From: Candidatus Altarchaeales archaeon
GTDB taxonomy: Archaea > Altiarchaeota > Altiarchaeia > IMC4 > SCGC-AAA252-I15
DNA length: 11,100 bases
Assembly: GCA_016867655.1 (NCBI GenBank)
Contig: VGJA01000013.1
Location: 1 to 11,100 of the forward strand
Direction: 5' to 3'
Part shown: piece after piece, positions 4,926 to 11,100 of the stretch
Layout of the letters: each line of letters opens with the position of its first letter
Numbering within the stretch: the stretch's first letter is position 1
The notes under the pieces: generated by a model
What the model saw: the letters and a program-made list of their open reading frames with translations, nothing else
What the model was told of the DNA's origin: nothing
Database searches by the model: none
Translations under genes and position numbers: made by a program

Positions 4926-6197
4926 TTAGGCTGCTTTTTTCTTTATGTCTATTACCATGCCTGCAGCTACTGTTTGGCCCATGTCTCTTACTGCGAATCT
5001 TCCTAGCTGTGGGAAATCTTTCGCGGCTTCGACTACTATGGGTTTGGTGGGCCTTATTTTTACTACAGCCACGTCTCCTGTTTTCAGGAATTCGGGTTTT
5101 TCTTGTTTTACTCCGCCGCTTTTGGGGTCTATGGTTTTCACCAGCTCTGTGAACTGACAGGCTACTTGGGCTGTGTGTATGTGGAATACTGGCGTGTAGC
5201 CGACTGTTATGGCGCTTGGGTGTTGCAGTATCACGATTTGGGCTGTGAATTCTTCTGCTACTGTGGGCGCGTTGTCTGCTGGCCCGACTACGTCTCCTCT
5301 TTTGACGTCGTCTTTTCCTATGCCTCTGACGTTGAATCCGACGTTGTCTCCTGGCTCGGCCTGCGGGATTTGTTCGTGGTGCATTTCTATTGTCTTGACT
5401 TCTCCGCCTGCGCCGCCTGGCATGAAGACTACTTTCATTCCTGGCTTCATGACGCCGGTTTCTACTCTTCCTACTGGGACTGTTCCAACGCCTGTGATGG
5501 TGTAGGCATCTTGTACTGGCAGTCTTAGGGGTTTGTTTATTGGTTTTTCTGGCGCCTGTAGTTTGTCCAACTCAGTTAATAGCGTGTCTCCTTTGTACCA
5601 GGGTGTGTTTTTGCTTTTTTCTTTTACGTTGTCTCCTTCGTATGCTGATACTGGAATGAAGGGCACTTCTTCGGTTTTGTAGCCGATTGACTTCAACAGT
5701 TTTTCTACGTCTTCTTTGGCTGCTTTTACTTTGCCTTCGTCGTATTTTACTGCATCGATTTTGTTTAAGGCAATGATTATTTGCTTTATTCCCAGTGTCT
5801 TGGAGAGAAATGCGTGTTCTTTGGTCTGTGGTTGCACGCCGTTTACCACGTCTACCACCAAGATTGCCGCATCTGCTTGTGATGTTCCCGTTATCATGTT
5901 TTTGACGAAGTCTCTGTGTCCTGGAGCGTCGATTATTGTGAAGTAGTGTTTGGGGGTCTTGAACTTCTTGTGGGATATGTCTATGGTGACCCCTCTTTCT
6001 CTTTCTTCTTTTAGTTCGTCTAATACCCAGGCGAATTCGAATGTTGCTTTTCCGCCTTTTGCAGCCTCTTCTCTTAAAGCCTTTAGCTTCTGTTCTGAAA
6101 CTTCCCCAACCTCGTAGAGCATTCTTCCTACTAGTGTTGATTTTCCGTGGTCAACGTGTCCGATGAACACCAGGTTCATGTGTGGTAAATCAGCCAT
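4926..6197 (-). CDS. tuf: Translation elongation factor aEF-1A
   Basis: GTPase that brings aminoacyl-tRNA to the ribosome; in archaea it also partners Pelota and aRF1. The 423 residues are within the normal range of 413-435. G1 is GHVDHGKS (13-20). The insert [22 protein letters not shown] carries the G2 threonine. G3 is DAPGH (90-94), G4 NKID (145-148), and the G5 region SAYEGDN (184-190). Domains 2 and 3 follow, with the [16 protein letters not shown] and [16 protein letters not shown] signatures. A strong Shine-Dalgarno GGAGG lies 6 bases before the ATG, unlike most neighbours. The start [19 protein letters not shown] fits the family. It follows EF-2 by 80 bases, with a possible promoter of its own. 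Confidence 0.98.
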   Translation of the reverse strand: MADLPHMNLVFIGHVDHGKSTLVGRMLYEVGEVSEQKLKALREEAAKGGKATFEFAWVLDELKEERERGVTIDISHKKFKTPKHYFTIIDAPGHRDFVKNMITGTSQADAAILVVDVVNGVQPQTKEHAFLSKTLGIKQIIIALNKIDAVKYDEGKVKAAKEDVEKLLKSIGYKTEEVPFIPVSAYEGDNVKEKSKNTPWYKGDTLLTELDKLQAPEKPINKPLRLPVQDAYTITGVGTVPVGRVETGVMKPGMKVVFMPGGAGGEVKTIEMHHEQIPQAEPGDNVGFNVRGIGKDDVKRGDVVGPADNAPTVAEEFTAQIVILQHPSAITVGYTPVFHIHTAQVACQFTELVKTIDPKSGGVKQEKPEFLKTGDVAVVKIRPTKPIVVEAAKDFPQLGRFAVRDMGQTVAAGMVIDIKKKAA

Positions 6198-6203
6198 TTT
6201 TTT

Positions 6204-6208
6204 CCTCC
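6204..6208 (-). promoter_or_regulatory. Shine-Dalgarno site of EF-1A
   Basis: GGAGG on the minus strand, 6 bases before the ATG at 6197. It is the only full-strength ribosome binding site before a gene start in this window, and it confirms the chosen start. Confidence 0.8.
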
Positions 6209-6228
6209 GTATATCGTTTAGTTTAAGC

Positions 6229-6242
6229 CATATTTATTTGAA
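6229..6242 (-). promoter_or_regulatory. Candidate TATA box for EF-1A
   Basis: The minus strand has TTCAAATAAATATGG, centred about 38 bases before the EF-1A ATG. The start would be near 6209, just before the Shine-Dalgarno site, leaving a 12-15 base leader. The evidence is composition and spacing only. Confidence 0.35.
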
Positions 6243-6277
6243 TTTGCCCTTTAAAAATGGTCTCTGGGAGTGTGCTT

Positions 6278-8470
6278 TTAGGACTCCATGTATTCTTCCG
6301 CCCTGGGGAGTTCTTTTTTCATGCCCTTTCTTTCGCGAATCTGCATGATTATTTTTTGCTGTAGTTCTGTGGGAAGCTTGTCGAAGCCAGCGTTTTCGGT
6401 GCTCCAGAGGGCGTGTCCCTCTGTGACGCTTCTTATGTCTCCTGAGAAGCCGAATGATTCTCCTACAGGTATTTTGCCTTCTATTGTCATTAGCTCGTCT
6501 TTCTGGCTCATTTCTCCGACAACTCCTCTGCGTCTCTGCAGTTCTCTGGTCACGTTGCCTAGATAGTCTTGCGGCACGTCTATGTACACGTTTTGCACTG
6601 GCTCTATGATGCAGGGTTTTGCTTTCAGGATGCACGCGTATATGGGATTTTTGACTGCAGGATAGACTTGTGCTGGCCCTCTGTGGATGGCGTCTTCGTG
6701 CAGGACTGCATCGTCTAAGACCACTTTTATGCCTGACATTGGTTCTGCCGCCAACGGTCCTTTGTTCATGACTTGCTCAAAACCATCTAACATCAGTTCC
6801 ATCACTTCGTCCAAATGCTGGATTCCCTTGGTCATGTCCACCATTATGTTGCTGTGGTATATGTCTATAAGCCTTTTGGCTTCTTCGTTGTCCATCCCCA
6901 AGTCGACCAGCTGGGCTCTTAGGTCTTTGCTGCGGTCTTTCCTGCGGCCTTCTTTTATGTCCCCGCTCATTATTGCATTGTATATCTTGGGTTCTAAGGG
7001 TTCCACTTTGATGTAGAATTTGTTGTGCTTGTTGGGCGATTTTCCTTCCACTGGCCCAAACTTCCCCTGCACTGCTTCCCTGTAGACGACGATTGGTGGT
7101 GATGTCTTGATTTCCAAGCCGCCTTGCTTTATCCTGTTTGTTATTACCTCCAGGTGTAGTTCGCCCATTCCTGAAAGCAAATGCTCGCCTGTCTCTTCGT
7201 CTATTTCAGCCTTTAATGTAGGGTCTTCTTTAGCCGTCTGCCTTAGGACTTCTATTACTCTGGGCAGGTCCTTCATGTTTTTGGCTTCGACCGCTATTGT
7301 AACAACCGGCTCTGAGACGTGTTTTATCGCCTCAAACGGCTGCATGTCTTCTGTTGAAACGGTTTCGCCTGCAAAGGCCCTTCTCAGTCCCGTAATTCCG
7401 ACTATGTTTCCTGCCGGAACGGACTCGGCGCGCTCTCTAGACGCTCCGAGGTAGATTCCTATGTTTTGCACTCTTTCTGTTGTTTTCGCCCCCACCAGGT
7501 AGACTTCTTCTCCTTCTTTCAGTGTTCCAGAGAAGATTCTTCCTGTGGCTACTTCTCCTTCCCTTTTGTCGAAAGTCTGGATGTTGGTTATCATTATCGC
7601 AAGCTTTCCGTTGGGGTCGCAGTTTAGCATTGATTTTCCTATTTCAGAGTCGAGTTCGCCCTTCCAAATCTGCGGAACCCTGATTTTCTGCGCCGTCAAT
7701 GGGTTAGGCAGGTGTTTTACGGCCATGTCTAGTATGATTGCATGGGCTGGCGCTCTTTCGAAAAGTTGTTTTTGGTTGTCGTTTCTGCAGCAGTCTATGA
7801 TGTCTTTGAAGGTTATCCCGCTTTTCTTCATGTAGGGCACGTTTATCGCCCACTTGTGGAAGCCTGAGCCGAATGAAACGCTTCCGGCATTCACATCCAT
7901 CCTCCAGTCCACTCCTTCAGGCTGTTTCATCTGGATTATTTTGTTGACTTCAGCTATGATTTTCAGGAACCTCTTTTGCAGTTCGTCTGGAGTGAGCTTT
8001 AGTTCGTTTATCAAACGATCTGTTTTGTTGATGAACAACACCGGCCTGACTCTCTCCCTCAACGCCTGTCCCAAGACTGTTTTGGTCTGGGGCATGACGC
8101 CTTCCACTGCACAAACGAGAACAACCACGCCGTCTACTGCGCGCATCGCTCGTGTAACGTCCCCGCCGAAGTCCACGTGCCCGGGAGTGTCAATCATGTT
8201 TATCAAATATTCTTTGCCGTCAAACTCGTGGACCATTGAAATGTTGGCTGCATTGATTGTGATTCCTCTAGCTTGCTCGTCCTCGTGGAAGTCCAAAGCC
8301 AGCTGTTTTCCAGCGGTTTCGGTTGAAATCAAACCAGCGTTCGCTATCAAGCTGTCGCTCAATGTAGTCTTCCCATGGTCAATATGGGCCACAATACCCA
8401 TGTTCCTAATCTGCTCTGGCCTGCCGACCAGCTTCTTCACCTTCTCAGCAACCTGCTCTTGACGTCCCAT
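6278..8470 (-). CDS. fusA: Translation elongation factor aEF-2
   Basis: Translocase GTPase of the archaeal ribosome. The 730 residues match the usual length of about 730. P loop AHIDHGKTT (28-36), switch I EQARGITI (65-72), G3 DTPGH (94-98) and G4 NKTD (148-151) are all present. Domain II has VATGRIFSGTL. Domain IV carries the diphthamide loop HEDAIHRGPAQVYPAV, in which the modified residue would be His596. That the archaeal/eukaryotic diphthamide site is intact implies that DPH genes are elsewhere in the genome. The C-terminus ends LPRAEEYMES. There is no Shine-Dalgarno sequence; the ATG lies directly after a copy of the 113-bp element, with a TATA-like AATAAA about 30 bases upstream, so a leaderless message is possible. 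Confidence 0.98.
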   Translation of the reverse strand: MGRQEQVAEKVKKLVGRPEQIRNMGIVAHIDHGKTTLSDSLIANAGLISTETAGKQLALDFHEDEQARGITINAANISMVHEFDGKEYLINMIDTPGHVDFGGDVTRAMRAVDGVVVLVCAVEGVMPQTKTVLGQALRERVRPVLFINKTDRLINELKLTPDELQKRFLKIIAEVNKIIQMKQPEGVDWRMDVNAGSVSFGSGFHKWAINVPYMKKSGITFKDIIDCCRNDNQKQLFERAPAHAIILDMAVKHLPNPLTAQKIRVPQIWKGELDSEIGKSMLNCDPNGKLAIMITNIQTFDKREGEVATGRIFSGTLKEGEEVYLVGAKTTERVQNIGIYLGASRERAESVPAGNIVGITGLRRAFAGETVSTEDMQPFEAIKHVSEPVVTIAVEAKNMKDLPRVIEVLRQTAKEDPTLKAEIDEETGEHLLSGMGELHLEVITNRIKQGGLEIKTSPPIVVYREAVQGKFGPVEGKSPNKHNKFYIKVEPLEPKIYNAIMSGDIKEGRRKDRSKDLRAQLVDLGMDNEEAKRLIDIYHSNIMVDMTKGIQHLDEVMELMLDGFEQVMNKGPLAAEPMSGIKVVLDDAVLHEDAIHRGPAQVYPAVKNPIYACILKAKPCIIEPVQNVYIDVPQDYLGNVTRELQRRRGVVGEMSQKDELMTIEGKIPVGESFGFSGDIRSVTEGHALWSTENAGFDKLPTELQQKIIMQIRERKGMKKELPRAEEYMES

Positions 8471-8582
8471 TCTACTTCTTGGTTTAATTCTTATGTTTTA
8501 TTCTCTGGACGCACCCATTTTGAGTTGCGTTCATGAGTCTTATTCTTAAGTTGTATTCGACTCATTTTTGAAGGGTGCGCAT
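8471..8582 (-). repeat. 113-bp element, copy 1 (112 bp), upstream of EF-2
   Basis: Begins ATGCGCACCCTTCAAAAA (minus strand, from 8582) and ends at the base before the EF-2 ATG. By eye it is about 80% identical to the two copies before uS7. Differences cluster between the two fully conserved blocks and near the 3' end. One base is missing in the final spacer relative to the others. It holds the 16-codon frame at 8484-8534. AATAAA lies at 8497-8502, 30 bases before the ATG. Confidence 0.9.
8484..8534 (-). other. Micro-ORF in element copy 1 (16 codons, MNATQNGCVQRIKHKN)
   Basis: ATG to TAA, ending 13 bases before the EF-2 ATG. Same length and frame as the micro-ORFs in copies 2 and 3, with no indel. 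Relative to copy 2, six codons differ: three are synonymous (GTC/GTT, AAA/AAG, AAG/AAA) and three change the residue. The first nine codons encode the same peptide in all copies. Translation is unproven, and shared ancestry of the repeat could explain the frame. Confidence 0.25.
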
Positions 8583-8600
8583 ATTAATCCTAAGTTACTC

Positions 8601-9206
8601 TTATCTTGCCGACTGCGCGATTCTTTCGGTTTCTTCCTTTCGGTTTAGGGCATAGCTTTTGGTGTCGCCGTTGGCTGCAGCTATAATCTCGTCTGCAAGG
8701 CATTCCTCTATCGACTTTTTGTTCTTGAAGGCTGTTGCAAAAGCGCCCAAGGAGATGTACTTCAAGCCAAAGTCAACCCTCCTCTGCGAAGACACGTCCA
8801 CTGCCTGGTGGTACCTAATCCCGCCGTAGATGATTGTGGTTGTCTCCTCTCTGGGCCCAGAGTTGACCAAAGCATCCACAAAAACCTGTATCGGATTCTT
8901 CTTGGTCTTGCTTTCTACGATTTCAAAGGCCTTTTCAACAATCTTCAAGGCGTTCTGCTTTTTTCCAGTGTTGCCGCCGCCTCTGATGAACTTTCCTGCC
9001 ACCTTTTTGGTCCCTTGGCCAGAGCGCATCATCTTGTTCACCAGCCTTTCAACAATGTTCATCTTTGATTTGGAGAACTGCTTTCCGCTCAATCTGCCCG
9101 CCTTGTGCGGCAGGTATATCGGGTTGAGAGAGATGTACCTCTTCATGCCCTCATCCTTAACCAACACTTCGTTGAAGCCCCACCTGCCAAATAGTTTCAC
9201 ATCCAT
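8601..9206 (-). CDS. rpsG: 30S ribosomal protein S7 (uS7)
   Basis: Primary assembly protein of the 30S head that binds the 16S 3' domain. The 201 residues are usual for archaea, which carry an N-terminal extension over bacteria. Visible signatures are NIVERLVNKMMRSG (S7 N-terminal RNA-binding motif), GKKQNALKIVEKAFEIVE, NPIQVFVDALVNSGPREETTTI, GGIRYHQAVDVSSQRRVDF, and the closing DTKSYALNRKEETERIAQSAR. It precedes EF-2, as in the str cluster, with 130 bases between that are almost all repeat copy 1. uS12, normally just upstream, is absent: two copies of the element and uS14 are there instead. There is no Shine-Dalgarno sequence; the ATG at 9206 abuts repeat copy 2. Confidence 0.97.
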   Translation of the reverse strand: MDVKLFGRWGFNEVLVKDEGMKRYISLNPIYLPHKAGRLSGKQFSKSKMNIVERLVNKMMRSGQGTKKVAGKFIRGGGNTGKKQNALKIVEKAFEIVESKTKKNPIQVFVDALVNSGPREETTTIIYGGIRYHQAVDVSSQRRVDFGLKYISLGAFATAFKNKKSIEECLADEIIAAANGDTKSYALNRKEETERIAQSAR

Positions 9207-9319
9207 CTTAATTCTTGGTTTTATTTTTTACTCTTTATTGTCTGAACGCACCCATTTTGAGTTGCATTCATGAGCTTGATTCTTGAGTATTATTCTAAGT
9301 GTTTTTGAAGGGTGCGCAT
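9207..9319 (-). repeat. 113-bp element, copy 2, directly upstream of uS7
   Basis: One of two tandem copies, identical to copy 3 at all but one position (9266 A versus 9379 G on the + strand). It ends at the base before the uS7 ATG. The junction with copy 3 duplicates the ATG context, so each unit begins with ATG. AATAAA (9234-9239) is 30 bases before the uS7 start. The inner hairpin GAATGCA/TGCGTTC keeps pairing as a G-U wobble on the minus-strand RNA. Confidence 0.95.
9221..9271 (-). other. Micro-ORF in element copy 2 (16 codons, MNATQNGCVQTIKSKK)
   Basis: ATG to TAA, ending 14 bases before the uS7 ATG. The single difference from copy 3 is a silent AAC to AAT in codon 2. No similarity to any protein I recognise. 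Being so short, it may be incidental. Confidence 0.25.
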
Positions 9320-9432
9320 CTTAATTCTTGGTTTTATTTTTTACTCTTTATTGTCTGAACGCACCCATTTTGAGTTGCGTTCATGAGCTTGATTCTTGAG
9401 TATTATTCTAAGTGTTTTTGAAGGGTGCGCAT
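9320..9432 (-). repeat. 113-bp element, copy 3, between uS14 and copy 2
   Basis: The distal tandem copy. Its ATGCGC begins 2 bases after the uS14 stop codon, so the pair of elements fills the whole gap from uS14 to uS7 exactly. A unique spacer is absent, as expected for a duplication or insertion at this point. Confidence 0.95.
9334..9384 (-). other. Micro-ORF in element copy 3 (16 codons, MNATQNGCVQTIKSKK)
   Basis: Same peptide as in copy 2. It is followed by the copy 2 ATG context rather than by a real gene, so if micro-ORFs act as leader peptides, this one would precede another leader. Confidence 0.22.
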
Positions 9433-9434
9433 TT

Positions 9435-9566
9435 TTAGCTGTATTTGTTGAACCCGATGCTTTCCGCATGCTCTTTGAAGCACTTTCTGCACATATTCAA
9501 GCCGTACTTGTGCACCATGCCCCGGTTGTTCCCGCACACCCTGCAACGCTGCTCGTGAGCGTCCAT
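9435..9566 (-). CDS. rpsN: 30S ribosomal protein S14, zinc-binding type (uS14)
   Basis: A 43-residue protein of the 30S head. Four cysteines, C8-x2-C11 and C26-x2-C29, form the zinc ribbon. The pattern [22 protein letters not shown] and the ending GFNKYS match archaeal uS14 (RC..C...RG..RKYGLN.CR.CF...GF.KYS). It is shorter than the usual 50-56 residues because the basic N-terminal extension is reduced to MDAHEQR. It follows uL5 by 13 bases, as in the spc cluster. The downstream gene is not uS8 but the repeat and uS7. No Shine-Dalgarno sequence is seen. Confidence 0.95.
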   Translation of the reverse strand: MDAHEQRCRVCGNNRGMVHKYGLNMCRKCFKEHAESIGFNKYS

Positions 9567-9579
9567 CTTAAATTTTTTC

Positions 9580-10104
9580 TTAAGTCTCTGCTTCAATTTC
9601 AACACCAAATTTTTCTTTTATGAAATCTATCGACTCCTGCCTTGTGATCGTGTGCTTTTTTGAAGGACTGCGCTGGTTTAGCCTCCTCCTCTTAGTCCGG
9701 TAGCCTGACTTTTCCAGAGTCGTGTTCACATTCAACCCCAGGATTCCTATGTCCGGGTCGTATTTCAAACCCTGTATGTCGATGTACTCGTGTATTCCAA
9801 ACGCCATGTTCCCCGCCTTGTCGAAGTTGTCCTCTGTTAGCTTATTGTCTTTGGCATACAGCATTCTCTTGAGTATTTCTTCCGCTTCTTTGCCTCTTAG
9901 AGTTACCTTGCATCCAATGGGCTCGCCCTTCCTCAGATTCCAGGCTGGAACCTTGTGCTTTGAAAAGGTTCTGATGGTTTTTTTGTTGGTTATCTTCTGC
10001 AGCAGTTTCTCTGCCTTCACTAGTTTTTCCCCGGACTCGCCTGCACCTATGTTCAAGGTTACTTTTTCTATCCTTGGTTTTTGCATCACATTGCTGTATT
10101 CCAT
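9580..10104 (-). CDS. rplE: 50S ribosomal protein L5 (uL5)
   Basis: Large-subunit protein that binds 5S rRNA in the central protuberance. The 174 residues match the archaeal length. The start region [20 protein letters not shown] is the family signature. It continues with [56 protein letters not shown], and the basic [19 protein letters not shown]. The C-terminal archaeal tail is [13 protein letters not shown]. The ATG at 10104 lies one base from the eS4 stop; an in-frame ATG six codons later (MQKPRIEKV) is also possible and closer to some homologues. Confidence 0.96.
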   Translation of the reverse strand: MEYSNVMQKPRIEKVTLNIGAGESGEKLVKAEKLLQKITNKKTIRTFSKHKVPAWNLRKGEPIGCKVTLRGKEAEEILKRMLYAKDNKLTEDNFDKAGNMAFGIHEYIDIQGLKYDPDIGILGLNVNTTLEKSGYRTKRRRLNQRSPSKKHTITRQESIDFIKEKFGVEIEAET

Positions 10105-10105
10105 T

Positions 10106-10771
10106 TTAAATCGCTATCAAAGGTTTTTCCTTCCCGATTACGAAAACGTAGTCTGTCATTGTTTCAATGTCGCCCACTTTTGTCTTGGACTTCCCTGATT
10201 CCGTTCCTTCTGTTATCTGGCTTATCACACCGGTTTCGCCTGAATGCCTTCCCTGGCAGATTAAAGCAACATTGCCCTTCTTGTATTCCAAAACCTCTTT
10301 TATTTTCCTAGAGGGTATTTCCAAAATCAGAGTGTCTTTCGTCTTGAACGTGTTCTTCTCAATCAGCAGTGTGGTTCCGTCATGCAAGTTAAGCTGAATC
10401 TTCCCGTTTTTCACAGACTGTTTGTTGACTATCCTGCAGGGCTTTATCTTAGCCTCCTGTTCGGTTATTTCCCTGAGCTTAGGCCCCTTTCCGCTCGGCA
10501 GGATGCGATAATACTTGCCTACTTTAAGTATTTCAACGACATCCATCAATCCGGCAGTGTAGTTGGGCTCCTTTATGACCTTCTTGTTTACAGACACCAA
10601 GCCGTTGTTCAGTATCCTGCTGGCTTCTCTAGAGTTGTCCGCATACTTCAATACGTCTCTGAGTATGTAAAGCATTGTAAGAGAGTTTTCTTTCTTCTGA
10701 GATCCTGCCCTGATGATTGCAAACCACCTTGGCTTCTTGCCCTTTCCTATTGAAATCCTTTTTGTGTGCAT
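10106..10771 (-). CDS. rps4e: 30S ribosomal protein S4e (eS4)
   Basis: Archaeal/eukaryotic-specific small-subunit protein; its presence in the spc cluster excludes bacteria. The 221 residues are slightly under the usual 235-245. The S4-type RNA-binding segment lies at about 39-85, with REASRILNNGLVSVNKKVIKE. It is followed by the family signatures AGLMDVVEI, NLHDGTTLLI and the KOW-like KGNVALICQGRHSGETGVI near residues 163-183. The ATG immediately follows the uL24 stop with no gap, and GGTG 6-9 bases upstream may act as a weak Shine-Dalgarno. Order uL24-eS4-uL5 is standard for archaea. Confidence 0.96.
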   Translation of the reverse strand: MHTKRISIGKGKKPRWFAIIRAGSQKKENSLTMLYILRDVLKYADNSREASRILNNGLVSVNKKVIKEPNYTAGLMDVVEILKVGKYYRILPSGKGPKLREITEQEAKIKPCRIVNKQSVKNGKIQLNLHDGTTLLIEKNTFKTKDTLILEIPSRKIKEVLEYKKGNVALICQGRHSGETGVISQITEGTESGKSKTKVGDIETMTDYVFVIGKEKPLIAI

Positions 10772-11100
10772 TTATACACCTGCCTTTCTTTCAAGAATCT
10801 TTTTTCTTTTTTTGTCTTCCAAATCGAGCATAGTAATCTGCAGATTTGAAGGCTCCAAAGGCCTTTCGATGTCTGTTCCATCTGCTTTTTTCATCGTTAA
10901 TCCATCCACATAAACCTTGCGTTTGTCCACTTCAACTCTTATGACGTTTCCTGTGCTTCCCTTCAGTTCGCCCCTCATCACCTTCACAGTGTCGCCTTTT
11001 CTGACCTGCATGCTGTTCAGGCCATACGTTTTCTTCAGTTCCTTGCTTAACATCGCCCTGCAAAAAGCTTTTTTCTTGTGCAACGGCGCGTTAAACAAAA
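10772..11100 (-). CDS. rplX: 50S ribosomal protein L24 (uL24), N-terminus outside window
   Basis: Assembly initiator of the large subunit. The visible part runs from FNAPLHKKKAFCRAMLSKELKKTYGLNSMQ into the KOW motif VRKGDTVKVMRGELKGSTGNVI, then VDGLTMKKADGT, RPLEPSNLQITMLDLEDKKR and LERKAGV. This is the archaeal type (NAPLH at the N-terminal side; KADGT.. PL.PSN). Archaeal homologues have roughly 10-20 basic residues before NAPLH, so the gene runs beyond base 11100. The TTG at 11098-11096 is internal, not the start. Confidence 0.95.
   Translation of the reverse strand, partial: LFNAPLHKKKAFCRAMLSKELKKTYGLNSMQVRKGDTVKVMRGELKGSTGNVIRVEVDKRKVYVDGLTMKKADGTDIERPLEPSNLQITMLDLEDKKRKKILERKAGV

Noticed and set aside
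7854..8462. A 202-codon + strand open frame opposite EF-2
   Set aside because: An antisense shadow of the well-conserved EF-2 N-terminal domain, with Ser/Thr/Phe-rich composition typical of such frames. The same holds for the other + strand frames across 4600-10900.
9207..9432. Tandem repeats as a CRISPR array
   Set aside because: The two 113-bp units are identical over their whole length with no variable spacers, and there is no cas gene.
11096..11098. TTG as the start codon of uL24
   Set aside because: Homology to archaeal uL24 starts before NAPLH and the frame runs off the window, so the gene is cut rather than starting here.

Overview
The window comes from an archaeon. It carries archaeal-type translation genes (eS4, type-Z uS14, aEF-2 with the diphthamide site, aEF-1A, Pelota), a UbiA-type prenyltransferase of the archaeal lipid family, a tRNA-Glu with a bulge-helix-bulge intron, and TATA-like boxes placed so that several mRNAs would be leaderless. 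I cannot name the lineage. Small gene spacing and many short palindromic intergenic modules would fit an uncultivated streamlined archaeon, but that is a guess.

Layout. Positions 1-1887 (+) hold a tight run: the C-terminal part of argJ (arginine biosynthesis), a compact rhomboid protease and a UbiA-family prenyltransferase, separated by 1 and 4 bases. Positions 1888-2197 hold a palindromic repeat, tRNA-Thr(GGT) and a GC-rich hairpin. Positions 2198-2788 (+) encode 6-phospho-3-hexuloisomerase. A palindrome-rich gap (2789-2887) separates it from the convergent pelota gene (2888-3946, -). Positions 3947-4463 contain a tRNA-Glu 3'-end fragment with a palindromic insertion, a double hairpin, and an intact tRNA-Glu(TTC) with a 103-nt structured intron (-).

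Positions 4520-11100 (-) are a translation cluster. In transcription order it reads uL24 (cut by the window edge), eS4, uL5, uS14, then a 113-bp element in two tandem copies, uS7, a third copy of the element, EF-2, EF-1A and uS10. The first four genes are the middle of the archaeal spc cluster and the last four are the end of the str cluster; uS8, uL6 and later spc genes do not follow uS14. The repeat lies exactly at the spc/str join.

The main undescribed-looking item is this 113-bp element. It ends at the start codons of uS7 and EF-2. It carries two blocks identical in all copies, an inverted GCACCC/GGGTGC pair, a TATA-like AATAAA about 30 nt before each start codon, and a 16-codon open frame kept in all three copies. 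It may be a mobile or duplicated promoter/leader module for translation genes. Secondary items are the elaborate tRNA-Glu intron, the interrupted tRNA-Glu fragment, and a family of modular palindromes in intergenic gaps.
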